Source of the DNA: Anaerolineae bacterium
GTDB taxonomy: Bacteria > Chloroflexota > Anaerolineae > JAFGEY01
Direction: 5' to 3'
DNA length: 15,161 bases
Assembly (NCBI GenBank): GCA_016931365.1
Contig: JAFGEY010000490.1
Span: forward strand, 1 to 15,161
The notes below the pieces were generated by a model, which worked only from the letters and a program-made list of their open reading frames with translations, was not told the origin of the DNA and searched no databases. This document shows, one piece after another, positions 1-7,880 of the stretch. A program made the position numbers and the translations under genes. Position 1 is the stretch's first letter. Each line of letters begins with the position of its first letter.

Positions 1-326
1 CCCAGGTTGACCAGGTGCGTAAACGCCCGCGCCGACAGCGCCGCTTCGACCAGGGCCAGATCGCCGTGCATGCTGCCGCCGGCGAAATAGGTCTCGGCCA
101 TGGTGATCGGCGCGTCGGCGTCGTCGCCGCACATGGCCAGCTTATAATAGGTCTGCTTGTCGCTGCCGGTGTTGATCGAGGTGCCCATGTCCAGCCCCTC
201 GGTGACGATCAAGACGTCGTCGATGCCGTTGGCGCGCAACTGCACCGCCGCGTTCAACCCCGCCGCGCCGCTGCCGATGATCAGGGTGTGGACCCAGGAA
301 ATAGAAAAAGAACTCAAAGTGCTCAT
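1..326 (-). CDS. FAD-dependent oxidoreductase, N-terminal part (fumarate reductase/succinate dehydrogenase flavoprotein-like)
   Basis: Partial gene: 108 codons are visible before the window edge cuts it. The protein begins MSTLSSFSISWVHTLIIGSG. It has the dinucleotide-binding motif GSGAAG near residues 18-23, within a beta-alpha-beta fold typical of the FAD_binding_2 superfamily (fumarate reductase flavoproteins, L-aspartate oxidase, APS reductase alpha). The following stretch, TSINTGSDKQTYYKL, sits where that superfamily contacts the flavin. The start at 326 is preceded by GGAG at a 9-nt distance. A 112-bp repeat-bearing spacer separates it from the SDR gene upstream, so it may be a separate unit. 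Substrate and membership in a respiratory complex cannot be judged from the N-terminus alone. Confidence 0.8.
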   Translation of the reverse strand, partial: MSTLSSFSISWVHTLIIGSGAAGLNAAVQLRANGIDDVLIVTEGLDMGTSINTGSDKQTYYKLAMCGDDADAPITMAETYFAGGSMHGDLALVEAALSARAFTHLVNL

Positions 327-352
327 AGAAATACGCTCCGAATAAATGTGAT

Positions 353-439
353 ACGTGAAACGTGATGCGGTAAACGTGAGGATTGGCAAGACTTGGCTCG
401 CACTTCTTAGCCTCACGTTTTACGTTTCATGCCTCACGT
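353..439. repeat. Intergenic ACGTGA/ACGTAA repeat cluster with inverted arms
   Basis: The spacer between the SDR stop and the FAD gene holds short near-copies of AAACGTGA. Three ACGTGA units lie in one orientation (353-358, 360-365, 374-379), and two TCACGT units in the other (413-418, 434-439), with related TTTACGTTTCA between them. The arms AAACGTGAGG (372-381) and CCTCACGTTT (411-420) are perfect 10-bp inverted repeats around a 29-nt loop. The outermost unit abuts the SDR stop codon. There is no T-run, so it is not a typical intrinsic terminator. It looks like a dispersed low-complexity intergenic repeat; its function is unknown. Confidence 0.7.
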
Positions 440-1209
440 TACAGCCTTTGCAGGGTCATCCCGCCATCGACCATGATCACCTGCCCGGTGGAATAGCTGA
501 TGTCACTGCGCACCATCATCGCCACGGCCTTCCCGATGTCGTCCGGGTAACCCCAACGTGGCTGGATCATCAATCCCTCGGCGATCAGCTTGTCATACTT
601 GGCCTGCACGGCGGCGGTCATGTCGGTCTGGATCACGCCGGGACGTATCTCATACACCGGGATGCCAAACTCGCCCAGGCGGGCCGCCCACAAGCGGGTG
701 GCCATGCTCACCCCGGCTTTGGAGAGGCAGTATTCGCCGCGGCTGACCGAAGCCACCGTCGCCGAAATGGACGAGATGTTGACGATGCAGCCGGTAAATT
801 GCAGGATTTCTTTGCTTTGCTCAATCATCCAGTTGGCGACGGCTTGGGTGAGAAAATACGGCCCCTTGAGGTTGATGTTCATCACCCAGTCATAGCTTTC
901 CTCGCTCGCCTCCAAAATGTCGGCGCGCACGCGGGGCGCAACGCCGGCGTTGTTGACCAGCACGTTCAGGCGGCCAAAACGTGCGCGGATATCGGCCAAC
1001 ATCTTGTCGCGCGCCTGGCGGTCGGTCACATCAGCGCGACAGTAGAGCGCATCGGCGCCGAGGGCGCGCAGTTCGTCCAACGCTTCCTGCACCGCCTCGT
1101 CAGGATGAATGTCGCACACCACAATGTCGCAGTTTTCGGCAGCCAGGCATTTGGCAATGCCCAGGCCAATACCTCGCCCGGCGCCGGTGATCAAGGCCAC
1201 TTGACGCAT
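439..1209 (-). CDS. SDR-family NAD(P)-dependent oxidoreductase (FabG-like)
   Basis: This 256-residue classical short-chain dehydrogenase/reductase would reduce a keto group or oxidise an alcohol with NAD(P)(H) in the cytosol. The cofactor motif TGAGRGIG is at 8-15 and NNAG at 86-89. The likely catalytic set is N113, S147 (NISSIS), Y160 and K164 (YCLSK), and the PG...T motif is at 190-195. The sequence resembles FabG and annotated 3-ketoacyl-ACP reductases, but the substrate is not determined by these motifs. The ATG follows AGAAAGGGA at good spacing. It lies 50 bp after a GT2 gene on the same strand, at the end of the surface-glycan run, so a role in sugar or lipid-carrier modification is possible but only inferred from position. 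Confidence 0.9.
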   Translation of the reverse strand: MRQVALITGAGRGIGLGIAKCLAAENCDIVVCDIHPDEAVQEALDELRALGADALYCRADVTDRQARDKMLADIRARFGRLNVLVNNAGVAPRVRADILEASEESYDWVMNINLKGPYFLTQAVANWMIEQSKEILQFTGCIVNISSISATVASVSRGEYCLSKAGVSMATRLWAARLGEFGIPVYEIRPGVIQTDMTAAVQAKYDKLIAEGLMIQPRWGYPDDIGKAVAMMVRSDISYSTGQVIMVDGGMTLQRL

Positions 1210-1259
1210 ATTGATATCCCTTTCTTGAATGATTTGCTGGTGAGTTTACTTATTTTACA

Positions 1260-2219
1260 TCAGATTGGGCGATCTGTCGAGCCAACGCGAATCCGGCTCA
1301 GTAGTCGGAGCGGGGCAAGGGGAACGCGAACAAGCAAAGGTGTCCGTTTCATCCAAAAGCGCCGCCATTGACGAAAGGCATCGCGGCGACCGCGCAGCGC
1401 GTCCAGGCGGCGATCATGAATGCAGCCACCCAATGCTGCAGCCAAGTCATAGGCCAGGATGATCGGCAGCGCCAGCCACAGCTGCGGCTGGGGATAGTTT
1501 TTCAAGATGGTCCACCACTTATTGCGCCCCAGGTGGTAACGCTTCAATCCAGAAACACGATTCCCGGTTGCCGAATGGGCATGGGTCACTTGAGCAGCGG
1601 GCGCGTAAAGACATTGCCAGCCGGCATGACGGGCGCGCCAGGCCAGATCGACGTCCTCATAGTAGGCGAAAAAATCCTCATCGAACAGGCCAACCTGATC
1701 GAGCATGGACCGGCGGTAGAGCGCCGCGCCGCCACAAGGGCCGAACACCTCTTGCGGGGCAGCCACAGGATGAGCGGAAACCGGCTCGCCAAACCAGCGG
1801 TTCCAGGCGATGCCGGCCCGGTCGACCTCAATGCCGGCCGAGTCAAAACGGGTGGGATCGCCGGCCAGGAGCATTTTGCAGGCACACATACCCATGCGCT
1901 CATCCTGGGCAGCTTCCAGCAGCGCGTCCAGCCAACCGGGCGCGACGAGCGTGTCATCATTGAGAGTAACCACAAACTCGCTATCGGTGGCGCGGATGCC
2001 TTGATTGACAGCGGCGGCAAAGCCCCGATTGGTTTCGTTGCGGATGAGCAAAGCAGCGGGGTAGTGCGTGGCAACCCAGGCCAAGGAGTCATCGGTAGAG
2101 CCATTGTCGATCACAACCAGTTGATCGTCTGCCCCAAGTTGGAAAAAAACGGACGGCAAACAATGTTGCAAGTTTGCCAGTCCGTTCCAGGTCAAGACGA
2201 TAAGCGCAGTTCGTTTCAT
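1260..2219 (-). CDS. Glycosyltransferase family 2 (rhamnosyltransferase-like)
   Basis: This 319-residue GT-A glycosyltransferase transfers a sugar from a nucleotide donor to a growing glycan at the inner face of the membrane. The nucleotide-binding region has LTWNG (9-13) and VIDNGSTDDS (36-45). LNDD (86-89) is the metal-binding DXD-like motif. The acceptor-side block FDEDFFAYYEDVDLAWRAR (179-197) is characteristic of the WcaA/RfbF-like GT2 group that includes many dTDP-rhamnosyltransferases. A basic, partly hydrophobic C-terminal tail (about 235-319) may attach it to the membrane. It lies 30 bp after the secreted-protein gene. No clear Shine-Dalgarno sequence is seen, so translation may depend on upstream ribosomes. 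The donor sugar cannot be assigned. Confidence 0.92.
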   Translation of the reverse strand: MKRTALIVLTWNGLANLQHCLPSVFFQLGADDQLVVIDNGSTDDSLAWVATHYPAALLIRNETNRGFAAAVNQGIRATDSEFVVTLNDDTLVAPGWLDALLEAAQDERMGMCACKMLLAGDPTRFDSAGIEVDRAGIAWNRWFGEPVSAHPVAAPQEVFGPCGGAALYRRSMLDQVGLFDEDFFAYYEDVDLAWRARHAGWQCLYAPAAQVTHAHSATGNRVSGLKRYHLGRNKWWTILKNYPQPQLWLALPIILAYDLAAALGGCIHDRRLDALRGRRDAFRQWRRFWMKRTPLLVRVPLAPLRLLSRIRVGSTDRPI

Positions 2220-2249
2220 CGCGTGCTTTTACAAACCCAGGAGTAACAA

Positions 2250-4067
2250 TCAGTTCATAATCCGCACCGGCAGTTCGCTGTACCACCAGACGGTGTTATA
2301 GCCATCTTGCAGCTTTAAGGCCACGTAATAAGATTGGCCGACGGTGAGGCCGGTGGTGGGAATGGAATAGGCAAAATTGGCATTGTCCAGGTCGCCGGCA
2401 GCGCCATAATTCTTGAGGACAATGGGCAAATAAACAAACAGCGGCCCCGGCGGCGGCGTCACCGATGGCGGTGTGGTTGGCACATTTGTGCAGTTGGTTT
2501 CCAAAGTCGATCCAACAGCGGGGACCCAACAGATTTTCGTTATCACCTCGCTGCTGTAGCCCAGGTTCTCGCCGGTCGCCCCGGCCAGGTTCCATTTGAC
2601 CAGGTACGATCCCTGCGCTGTGTTTTCGGAAGTGAGCCTGACCCAATCCAGATGAGAGGTCCAGGTGGCGGTGCTTTCATGGGCCATGAGCTGGAACGTA
2701 TTGTAGGCCAGGGTGTGCCAATCGGCCAGCTCACCTTCCAACGCGACCTGGGACAAATCGAGCTTGTATATCTGCCACTGATTGTGATACAGCGAAATGT
2801 CATCCGTGCGCCCTGAGGGCCAATATTCTACGTTGGTCGCCTGCCAGCGCACACGCATGATGCCGCCACCACCTTGATTGGGAGTCTGATCGGCCTTATA
2901 GCGATAGGTCAGATATTTGTATGTGTTTGAATCGACGGCCTGTCCATGCATGTTTAGTCCAAGGGGCAAATGCGCGGCGCTACAGCCTCCCGTATTGACT
3001 AGACTAGTGATGTCAAGCACCCCGCCGTTAATGCTGTAACTCAAATTCTCAGTTTGAGCAGGATCAATGTCATCTGTCCCGCTCATGTCCCAGGGATTGC
3101 CCAGCACTGTAGCGGCAAAATCTGGACCGCTGGTATAGCTGGGAGCAACAAGCTCAGCAATAGGAGCAGGTTTGAACACCCATGGAGCGGCAGAGACAGC
3201 CCAACCGCCGCCATCGCCCACACGCACTGTGTAAGTGCCGGGAGCCAGTGAACCTGGCATCGTGAAACTCAACGCCGTAGCCGCAATAGTCTGCTCGACA
3301 ATGCCGTTGGGAAAATATCGCAATGGGGCATAGCCTGAACCATCATCAAGCGCAATGGTAACATTGCCGCTCAAGCCAGTACCATTCCAGTTGATCACAG
3401 TAGTAGTCTGCTGGCTGGAAAGCCATACCCAATCCAGTTGGACTTGCACACCCGCGTTCATAGCCGGGTCCAATCGAAGACCGGTCACGCTGCCAGTCCA
3501 GGCCGACGGCATCAACTTGGACATGTCAATCATGTAAATGTTCCAGCCTGACTTGATCGGGATAAAACCAGATACGCTAAAAGGAGGAGAACTCAAATCA
3601 CCTTTAGCTATGTAAAAGACTGCCGTTGTATTTGCACTGGCATACATCTTGAACGAAAGCCACTGGTAAACACCAGTGGCAATTGGACGTGCTTGTCCAT
3701 CATGGCCGGTGTTCAAAGAGCTGGGATAACCAGGGTTAAGCAGCCAGAAATAAGACTGGCCGGCGGTGGTGGTAGTTCCGCTCCATATACCGCCGGATAC
3801 GGTGATGCCGCTAAACCCAGAAACGGTGGGAGATGAAGGGGGGCAAGATGAAACTGGAATATACACGTCGGTAGACTGACTCATATCCCATGGATCGCCC
3901 CAGGTGAGTGTTGCATAGTCGCCAGCTTCACCTCGTGTCAATGGAGGGGTAAGAGTGACAGAAGTAACTGTAGCGAGTTGCTGAGCTTGAACACCCGACA
4001 CACTCCAACCAAACATGCAAACCAGGATCAAACGCCAAATTCGCCGCAAAACCGATTGCCAATTCAT
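2250..4067 (-). CDS. Secreted protein with duplicated beta-rich module and Chloroflexota-type YLPIVLKN stretch
   Basis: About 605 residues. The N-terminus has Arg residues, a hydrophobic core (RLILVCMFGWSVSG) and VQA, a plausible Sec signal peptide. The mature part holds two related modules, about 54-230 and 319-495 (numbered from the alternative upstream ATG at 4073). Matching landmarks are GDPWDMS/GNPWDMS, YQWLSFKMYA/YKYLTYRYKA, GWNIYMIDMSKL/QWQIYKLDLSQV, VQLDWVWLSS/SHLDWVRLTS and INWNGTG/VKWNLAG. They resemble carbohydrate-binding-like beta-sandwiches, but I recognise no named family. A linker with PPSVTPPPGP is followed by LFVYLPIVLKNY and a last beta-rich segment. I chose the ATG at 4067 because AGAAAGGG lies 7 nt before it; for the ATG at 4073 the spacing is too short. 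Its place among glycosyltransferases suggests a surface protein linked to the glycan, by inference. Confidence 0.75.
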   Translation of the reverse strand: MNWQSVLRRIWRLILVCMFGWSVSGVQAQQLATVTSVTLTPPLTRGEAGDYATLTWGDPWDMSQSTDVYIPVSSCPPSSPTVSGFSGITVSGGIWSGTTTTAGQSYFWLLNPGYPSSLNTGHDGQARPIATGVYQWLSFKMYASANTTAVFYIAKGDLSSPPFSVSGFIPIKSGWNIYMIDMSKLMPSAWTGSVTGLRLDPAMNAGVQVQLDWVWLSSQQTTTVINWNGTGLSGNVTIALDDGSGYAPLRYFPNGIVEQTIAATALSFTMPGSLAPGTYTVRVGDGGGWAVSAAPWVFKPAPIAELVAPSYTSGPDFAATVLGNPWDMSGTDDIDPAQTENLSYSINGGVLDITSLVNTGGCSAAHLPLGLNMHGQAVDSNTYKYLTYRYKADQTPNQGGGGIMRVRWQATNVEYWPSGRTDDISLYHNQWQIYKLDLSQVALEGELADWHTLAYNTFQLMAHESTATWTSHLDWVRLTSENTAQGSYLVKWNLAGATGENLGYSSEVITKICWVPAVGSTLETNCTNVPTTPPSVTPPPGPLFVYLPIVLKNYGAAGDLDNANFAYSIPTTGLTVGQSYYVALKLQDGYNTVWWYSELPVRIMN

Positions 4068-4108
4068 AGACATTCCCTTTCTGAATCACAAATCCTAGCT
4101 AGATTATA

Positions 4109-5356
4109 TCACAGATCTACAGAATTTGGACGACTTTGATCGGCCGCAAATTGGGGATGTTGGCAAAAGGCTGCCAATGGCTCGACGGCCTTTTCCCACG
4201 TCCACTGCAAGCGAACCTGTTCAAAACGCTTCTGATAGCGAGCCTTGAGATCGGGTGTTGCAGCCAGGTCGGCAATAGCTTGGGCAAGAGCGGCAACATC
4301 GCCCGGCGGCACCACCCGGCCTAACTGGCAAGCAGCGACGATCTCCTGGCTGGCCGTATCGCCGCCGGAGACCACCATCGGCAATCCGGCCCACACATAA
4401 TCGAGCAGTCGCGTGCGAAACGAAAATAGGTTCTCGACATAGTCAAAATGGGTGCTCACGCCAATGTCGGCTTCGAGCAAATAGCTTTCGCGTTCATGAT
4501 ACGGGATCCAGCCCTGGTTAAAAAAAACGTGCCGGTTATACAATCCCATGTCCTGGCTCAATTGAACGGCCTGATCATAGACGGTCATCGGCAGAGCATC
4601 GTTCAGTTCAGCAGAAGGATGCCCTTTGCCCATAAACAAAAGCTTAACGTGTGGGCAATCCTGCACGACTCGCTGAACGGCCTTGATCAACGTCAAAGGA
4701 TCGAACCACTCCCAGACGCCGCCTCCCCAGACCAAGACGACATCAGATTCGGCGATCCCCGGCCAAACGCCCTTGAGCACCCGATGGTGATGTTGAGGAG
4801 GCGTACCGAGCAAAGCAAACGGCACCACATCAATCAAGCGACGCAGTGTCCGGTCGACAGCACAAGTTTGTGGATTGACCCGGTTCAGCGCCGCCAGCAT
4901 ACCCAGCCAAAAATCGCGCTGCCGCTCGCTGGCGCAGGTGAAAAAGTCACCGGCCAAAAGCTGATCCTGCAGCACGTGAACGTCGCGTTGGTTGACACGA
5001 TGCCGTTCGGCCATGCTTAGGGAGACATTCACCTCGAGATTTTCAAAAACAAAAGGCGTATAGATATCCACCACCATCGGCTTGCCCGATTGTTTCAGAA
5101 AGGGCATGTAAAAAAGGGCATATCCCTGAATCACAAACACATCACACGTCTGGATCACACGCTGCATGTTGGCGCGATTGAACCCGTGCGTACACAGCGC
5201 AAACCGATCCGAGGCAAGATTGGTCCGGTTAGGAATCGCCAACGTGACCTGAAATCCACGCGCGCCCAGCGCGTTAGCCATTTCCCAATAGCGGATGCCA
5301 GCGCCGGCCATTTTGTGATCGACCTGATCGGCACTGACGAGCAAAACCTGTGTCAT
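4109..5356 (-). CDS. GT-B glycosyltransferase (GT4-like), paralogue of the C-terminal half of the upstream fusion
   Basis: 415 residues starting MTQVLLVSAD, with a two-Rossmann GT-B layout. The N-terminal acceptor half carries KMAGAGIRYWEMA (15-27). The C-terminal donor half carries WGGGVWEWFDPLTL (210-223), FMGKGH (241-246), WIPYHERESYLLEADIGVS (283-301) and FRTRLLDYVWAGLP (313-326). The classical EX7E motif is not obvious. It should transfer a nucleotide-activated sugar to the glycan being built in this cluster. The start at 5356 has GGGGAGGGG just upstream and lies one base after the stop of the previous gene (TGAAATG), so the pair is translationally coupled; an open frame continues up to 5425 but has no such support. 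Much of the protein matches residues about 380-770 of the upstream fusion, at DNA level too. Confidence 0.9.
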   Translation of the reverse strand: MTQVLLVSADQVDHKMAGAGIRYWEMANALGARGFQVTLAIPNRTNLASDRFALCTHGFNRANMQRVIQTCDVFVIQGYALFYMPFLKQSGKPMVVDIYTPFVFENLEVNVSLSMAERHRVNQRDVHVLQDQLLAGDFFTCASERQRDFWLGMLAALNRVNPQTCAVDRTLRRLIDVVPFALLGTPPQHHHRVLKGVWPGIAESDVVLVWGGGVWEWFDPLTLIKAVQRVVQDCPHVKLLFMGKGHPSAELNDALPMTVYDQAVQLSQDMGLYNRHVFFNQGWIPYHERESYLLEADIGVSTHFDYVENLFSFRTRLLDYVWAGLPMVVSGGDTASQEIVAACQLGRVVPPGDVAALAQAIADLAATPDLKARYQKRFEQVRLQWTWEKAVEPLAAFCQHPQFAADQSRPNSVDL

Positions 5357-6735
5357 TTCAAAGCCCCTCCCCGCTGCTGCGACGACGAATGATGCGCACC
5401 CAGCGCAGATACATTCCAGCCGCACGCCACAAAGCCATCGGACCTCCTCGACGCAGATAATCCCAGGCTTTGCCCGGCAGCGTCCACCACGGCGGCGGCT
5501 TGATCGGTGAGGCCGTCACATCCACATGCAGCCAGGGGCGATCCGGAGCGTGCCAGGGCCGCTGGCAGAAACGAGCGATGGGCGCAGCAACGGCTTCCCA
5601 TTCAAAGGAGCAGGCCAGACATGCAAATTCGGGAGCCAGGCGCTGCTTTAGATCAGGCACATCCACCAGCTCCAGAACAGCCCTGACGACTGCTGGCACG
5701 TCTTGAGCCGGCACACACTGTCCCAGGCCGCGCTCGCCAAGCAAATCGCCCAAATAATCGCCTTTTGTCGCCACCACCGGCAGGCCAGCCCAGATATAGT
5801 CTAAAAAGCGGGTACGGAACGAAAATCGCGTTTCGATATGATCAAAATGCAGGCTGACCCCCAGATCGGCTTCAAGCAGATAGTTTTCACGCTCATCGTA
5901 AGGAATCCAGTCGCCAAAAAAGACTGACTTGTCTCGCAGGCCAAGCTCTTGAGCCAGGGCGACGGCCTGCCCGGCCATTGTCGCGGTGGGCACGACAGCA
6001 GGATCGAAATGCCCTTTGCCCATAAAAAAGAGCTTGACGTCACTCCGCTGCCGGGCGATGTGCGCCATAGCCTGGATCAACGTCAGCGGATCGAACCACT
6101 CCCAGATGCCGCCTCCCCACAAAATCACCTTGTCCGCCTCGGAAATGCCCGGTACAATCCCTTTGAGCACGCGTTTGCGGTGTTCTGGCCGGCGAGAGGG
6201 CAGGCCAAAAGGCACCACGTCAATCAGGTCGTGCAGCGTTTTGTCCTGATCATACACAGAAGGGTTGACCCGCCCATTGGCCGCGAGCATGCCCAGCCAG
6301 AAATGTCGCTGCCGCTCACTGGCACAGACAAAAAAATCTCCGGCGGCAAGCTGCTGGTTCAAAACGCCCAAGAAGGCGGCATGCTTGTCTTGCTGCTCCG
6401 ACAAGGGCAGGGTGCGAAAGGTTTCCAGATTTTCCAGCACATACGGATCATAGAGATCGAGGATCAGCGGCTTACCGGCCGTTTTGAGCAGCGGCAGTTC
6501 ATTGAGCAGATAGCAGTACACAAACACAACATCGGCCCATACCAGCAGCGGCCTGATTGCATCCTGATCCATCCGCTGGTATCCCAGCACGCGAAACGTT
6601 GAACTCGAGCGGCCCGGCTGTCCCGGAGCCATCAGAGTCACATTGAACTGCTTGCTGAGCACGTTGGCCAGCTCCCAATAGCGGATCGCCGGCCCCGCCA
6701 TCTTGTCGCCAATGGTATCATGAGCGATGATCAAC
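4109..6735 (-). repeat. Tandem duplication of a GT-B coding module
   Basis: The gene at 4109-5356 and the GT-B half of the fusion gene (about 5540-6735) encode colinear proteins with the same landmarks: KMAGxxIRYWExA, ASERQR.FWLGMLA, VVPF, WGGGxWEWFDPLTLI, FMGKGH, WIPY.ERE.YLLEAD, and FRTR.LDY.WAGLP. DNA is also close in places: 4685-4729 and 6075-6119 differ at 3 of 45 positions. This points to duplication within the cluster, or continued gene conversion, followed by divergence. Confidence 0.85.
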
Positions 6736-7874
6736 AGGTTTTGGCACTGGCTTTGCCGGAAAAAGTCGGGCACCGGCCAATGACGCACCAGGGTTGATTG
6801 AGCGGCGACAAAATGGGGATTGGGGTTATTGGGGAACAGCAGCCCCTCGGCAAAGCGGGTGAAAAATTCACTGTCTGGCTCGCGGCGCATGGCCTGCACA
6901 ACCTGGCGTTTTTCCAACAATCTGGGCAGGTTTTGGATCACCTGGTCGATGGCAACCAGCGGGCAAAAGGCTGCTTTCGGCACATTCGTCCGTGGCCGGC
7001 GTGCTGACACCCCTTTGAATGCATAATGAAACTCGTCGGGATTGACCTCAGACTCGATCAGAGCACGTTTGACCGCCAGAAACAAGGACAGCGAAAGGAT
7101 GCGATCCAGGTGTTCATCCTGATAATTCTTGATCACCGTGTAAAAGGCATTGCGCTCCAGCAGGGTCAGCCGGTGAATGGAAGGCCGCTTTCCCCAGGAA
7201 CCATGATGGTGGTGAAATGTCACTGCCTGCGGAGCCAAAACCACGCGGTAGCCGAACAGGTTCAGCCGCCAGCCCAGGTCCACATCCTCAAAATAAGCAA
7301 AGTAATCCTCATCAAACCCACCCGAAGACAAGAATACCTCACGGTCAATCAGCATGGCTCCGCCGCAAGCAAAAGGAATCACCCTGCCCTGATCGTACAG
7401 CTCTGGCTGATATGGGCGTCCATAGTCTACGTTGAATCCATGTCCGTAAAAGTTGAGCTGGCTGCCTACAAAATCAACGGTCTTGCCATCCCAGCTCAAA
7501 ATTTTCGCTGCCGCGCAGACAGTCCGCGCATCGCCCTCAACAGCCGAGACGAGCGTCTCAAGCCAGCCGGGTTCGACACGCATATCGGGATTCAAAAAGG
7601 CCACATACCTGGCCGTCGACGCCTGCGCCGCCAGGTTATTGCCGCGAGCAAATCCCTCGTTACTGCCATGTTCGATCACCCGCACGGTCGGGAAATGCGT
7701 TCGCACATCGTCAACCGAACCATCCGTCGAACCATTGTCAGCCAGGATGATCTCCAGGTTATGGCGGGGGTAATCCAACTTTTGAAGGGAGGAAAGACAG
7801 GTCGGGAGATGTGCTCTGGAATTGTAATTGAGGACGATGACACTGACAGGGGAACATTGGCCTATAGATTCCAT
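5358..7874 (-). CDS. Bifunctional glycosyltransferase: N-terminal GT2 fused to C-terminal GT-B (GT4-like)
   Basis: 838 residues with two complete glycosyltransferase domains. The GT2 domain (about 8-270) shows VLNYNSRAHL (14-23), ADNGSTDGS (45-53), FLNPDM (93-98, DXD-like) and FDEDYFAYFEDVDLGWR (187-203). A linker of roughly 110 residues follows. The GT-B domain (about 378-775) shows KMAGPAIRYWELA (391-403), LWGGGIWEWFDPLTL (585-599), FMGKGH (617-622), WIPYDERENYLLEADLGVS (656-674) and FRTRFLDYIWAGLP (686-699). The basic tail with hydrophobic residues (800-838) may touch the membrane. The enzyme probably adds two successive sugars to one glycan. It starts 6 bp after the Wzt stop, with only a weak ribosome-binding site, and is coupled to the downstream GT-B gene. 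It is a real fusion: one frame runs through with no internal stop. Confidence 0.92.
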   Translation of the reverse strand: MESIGQCSPVSVIVLNYNSRAHLPTCLSSLQKLDYPRHNLEIILADNGSTDGSVDDVRTHFPTVRVIEHGSNEGFARGNNLAAQASTARYVAFLNPDMRVEPGWLETLVSAVEGDARTVCAAAKILSWDGKTVDFVGSQLNFYGHGFNVDYGRPYQPELYDQGRVIPFACGGAMLIDREVFLSSGGFDEDYFAYFEDVDLGWRLNLFGYRVVLAPQAVTFHHHHGSWGKRPSIHRLTLLERNAFYTVIKNYQDEHLDRILSLSLFLAVKRALIESEVNPDEFHYAFKGVSARRPRTNVPKAAFCPLVAIDQVIQNLPRLLEKRQVVQAMRREPDSEFFTRFAEGLLFPNNPNPHFVAAQSTLVRHWPVPDFFRQSQCQNLLIIAHDTIGDKMAGPAIRYWELANVLSKQFNVTLMAPGQPGRSSSTFRVLGYQRMDQDAIRPLLVWADVVFVYCYLLNELPLLKTAGKPLILDLYDPYVLENLETFRTLPLSEQQDKHAAFLGVLNQQLAAGDFFVCASERQRHFWLGMLAANGRVNPSVYDQDKTLHDLIDVVPFGLPSRRPEHRKRVLKGIVPGISEADKVILWGGGIWEWFDPLTLIQAMAHIARQRSDVKLFFMGKGHFDPAVVPTATMAGQAVALAQELGLRDKSVFFGDWIPYDERENYLLEADLGVSLHFDHIETRFSFRTRFLDYIWAGLPVVATKGDYLGDLLGERGLGQCVPAQDVPAVVRAVLELVDVPDLKQRLAPEFACLACSFEWEAVAAPIARFCQRPWHAPDRPWLHVDVTASPIKPPPWWTLPGKAWDYLRRGGPMALWRAAGMYLRWVRIIRRRSSGEGL

Positions 7875-7880
7875 GCATGG

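Noticed and set aside
353..439. CRISPR array
   Set aside because: Units are 6-10 bp, irregularly spaced and in both orientations. There are no constant repeats of 25-40 bp with unique spacers and no cas genes.
355..1371. Long plus-strand open frame opposite the SDR gene
   Set aside because: It is antisense to a gene with full SDR motifs, has no family resemblance and has His/Arg/Gly-rich shadow composition.
1368..2246. Plus-strand open frame opposite the GT2 gene
   Set aside because: Shadow of a clear glycosyltransferase; no recognisable motifs and no separate ribosome-binding site.
5357..5425. Longer start for the second GT-B glycosyltransferase
   Set aside because: The extension would overlap the upstream gene by 68 bp. 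The ATG at 5356 has a strong purine-rich ribosome-binding site and gives the expected GT-B N-terminus.
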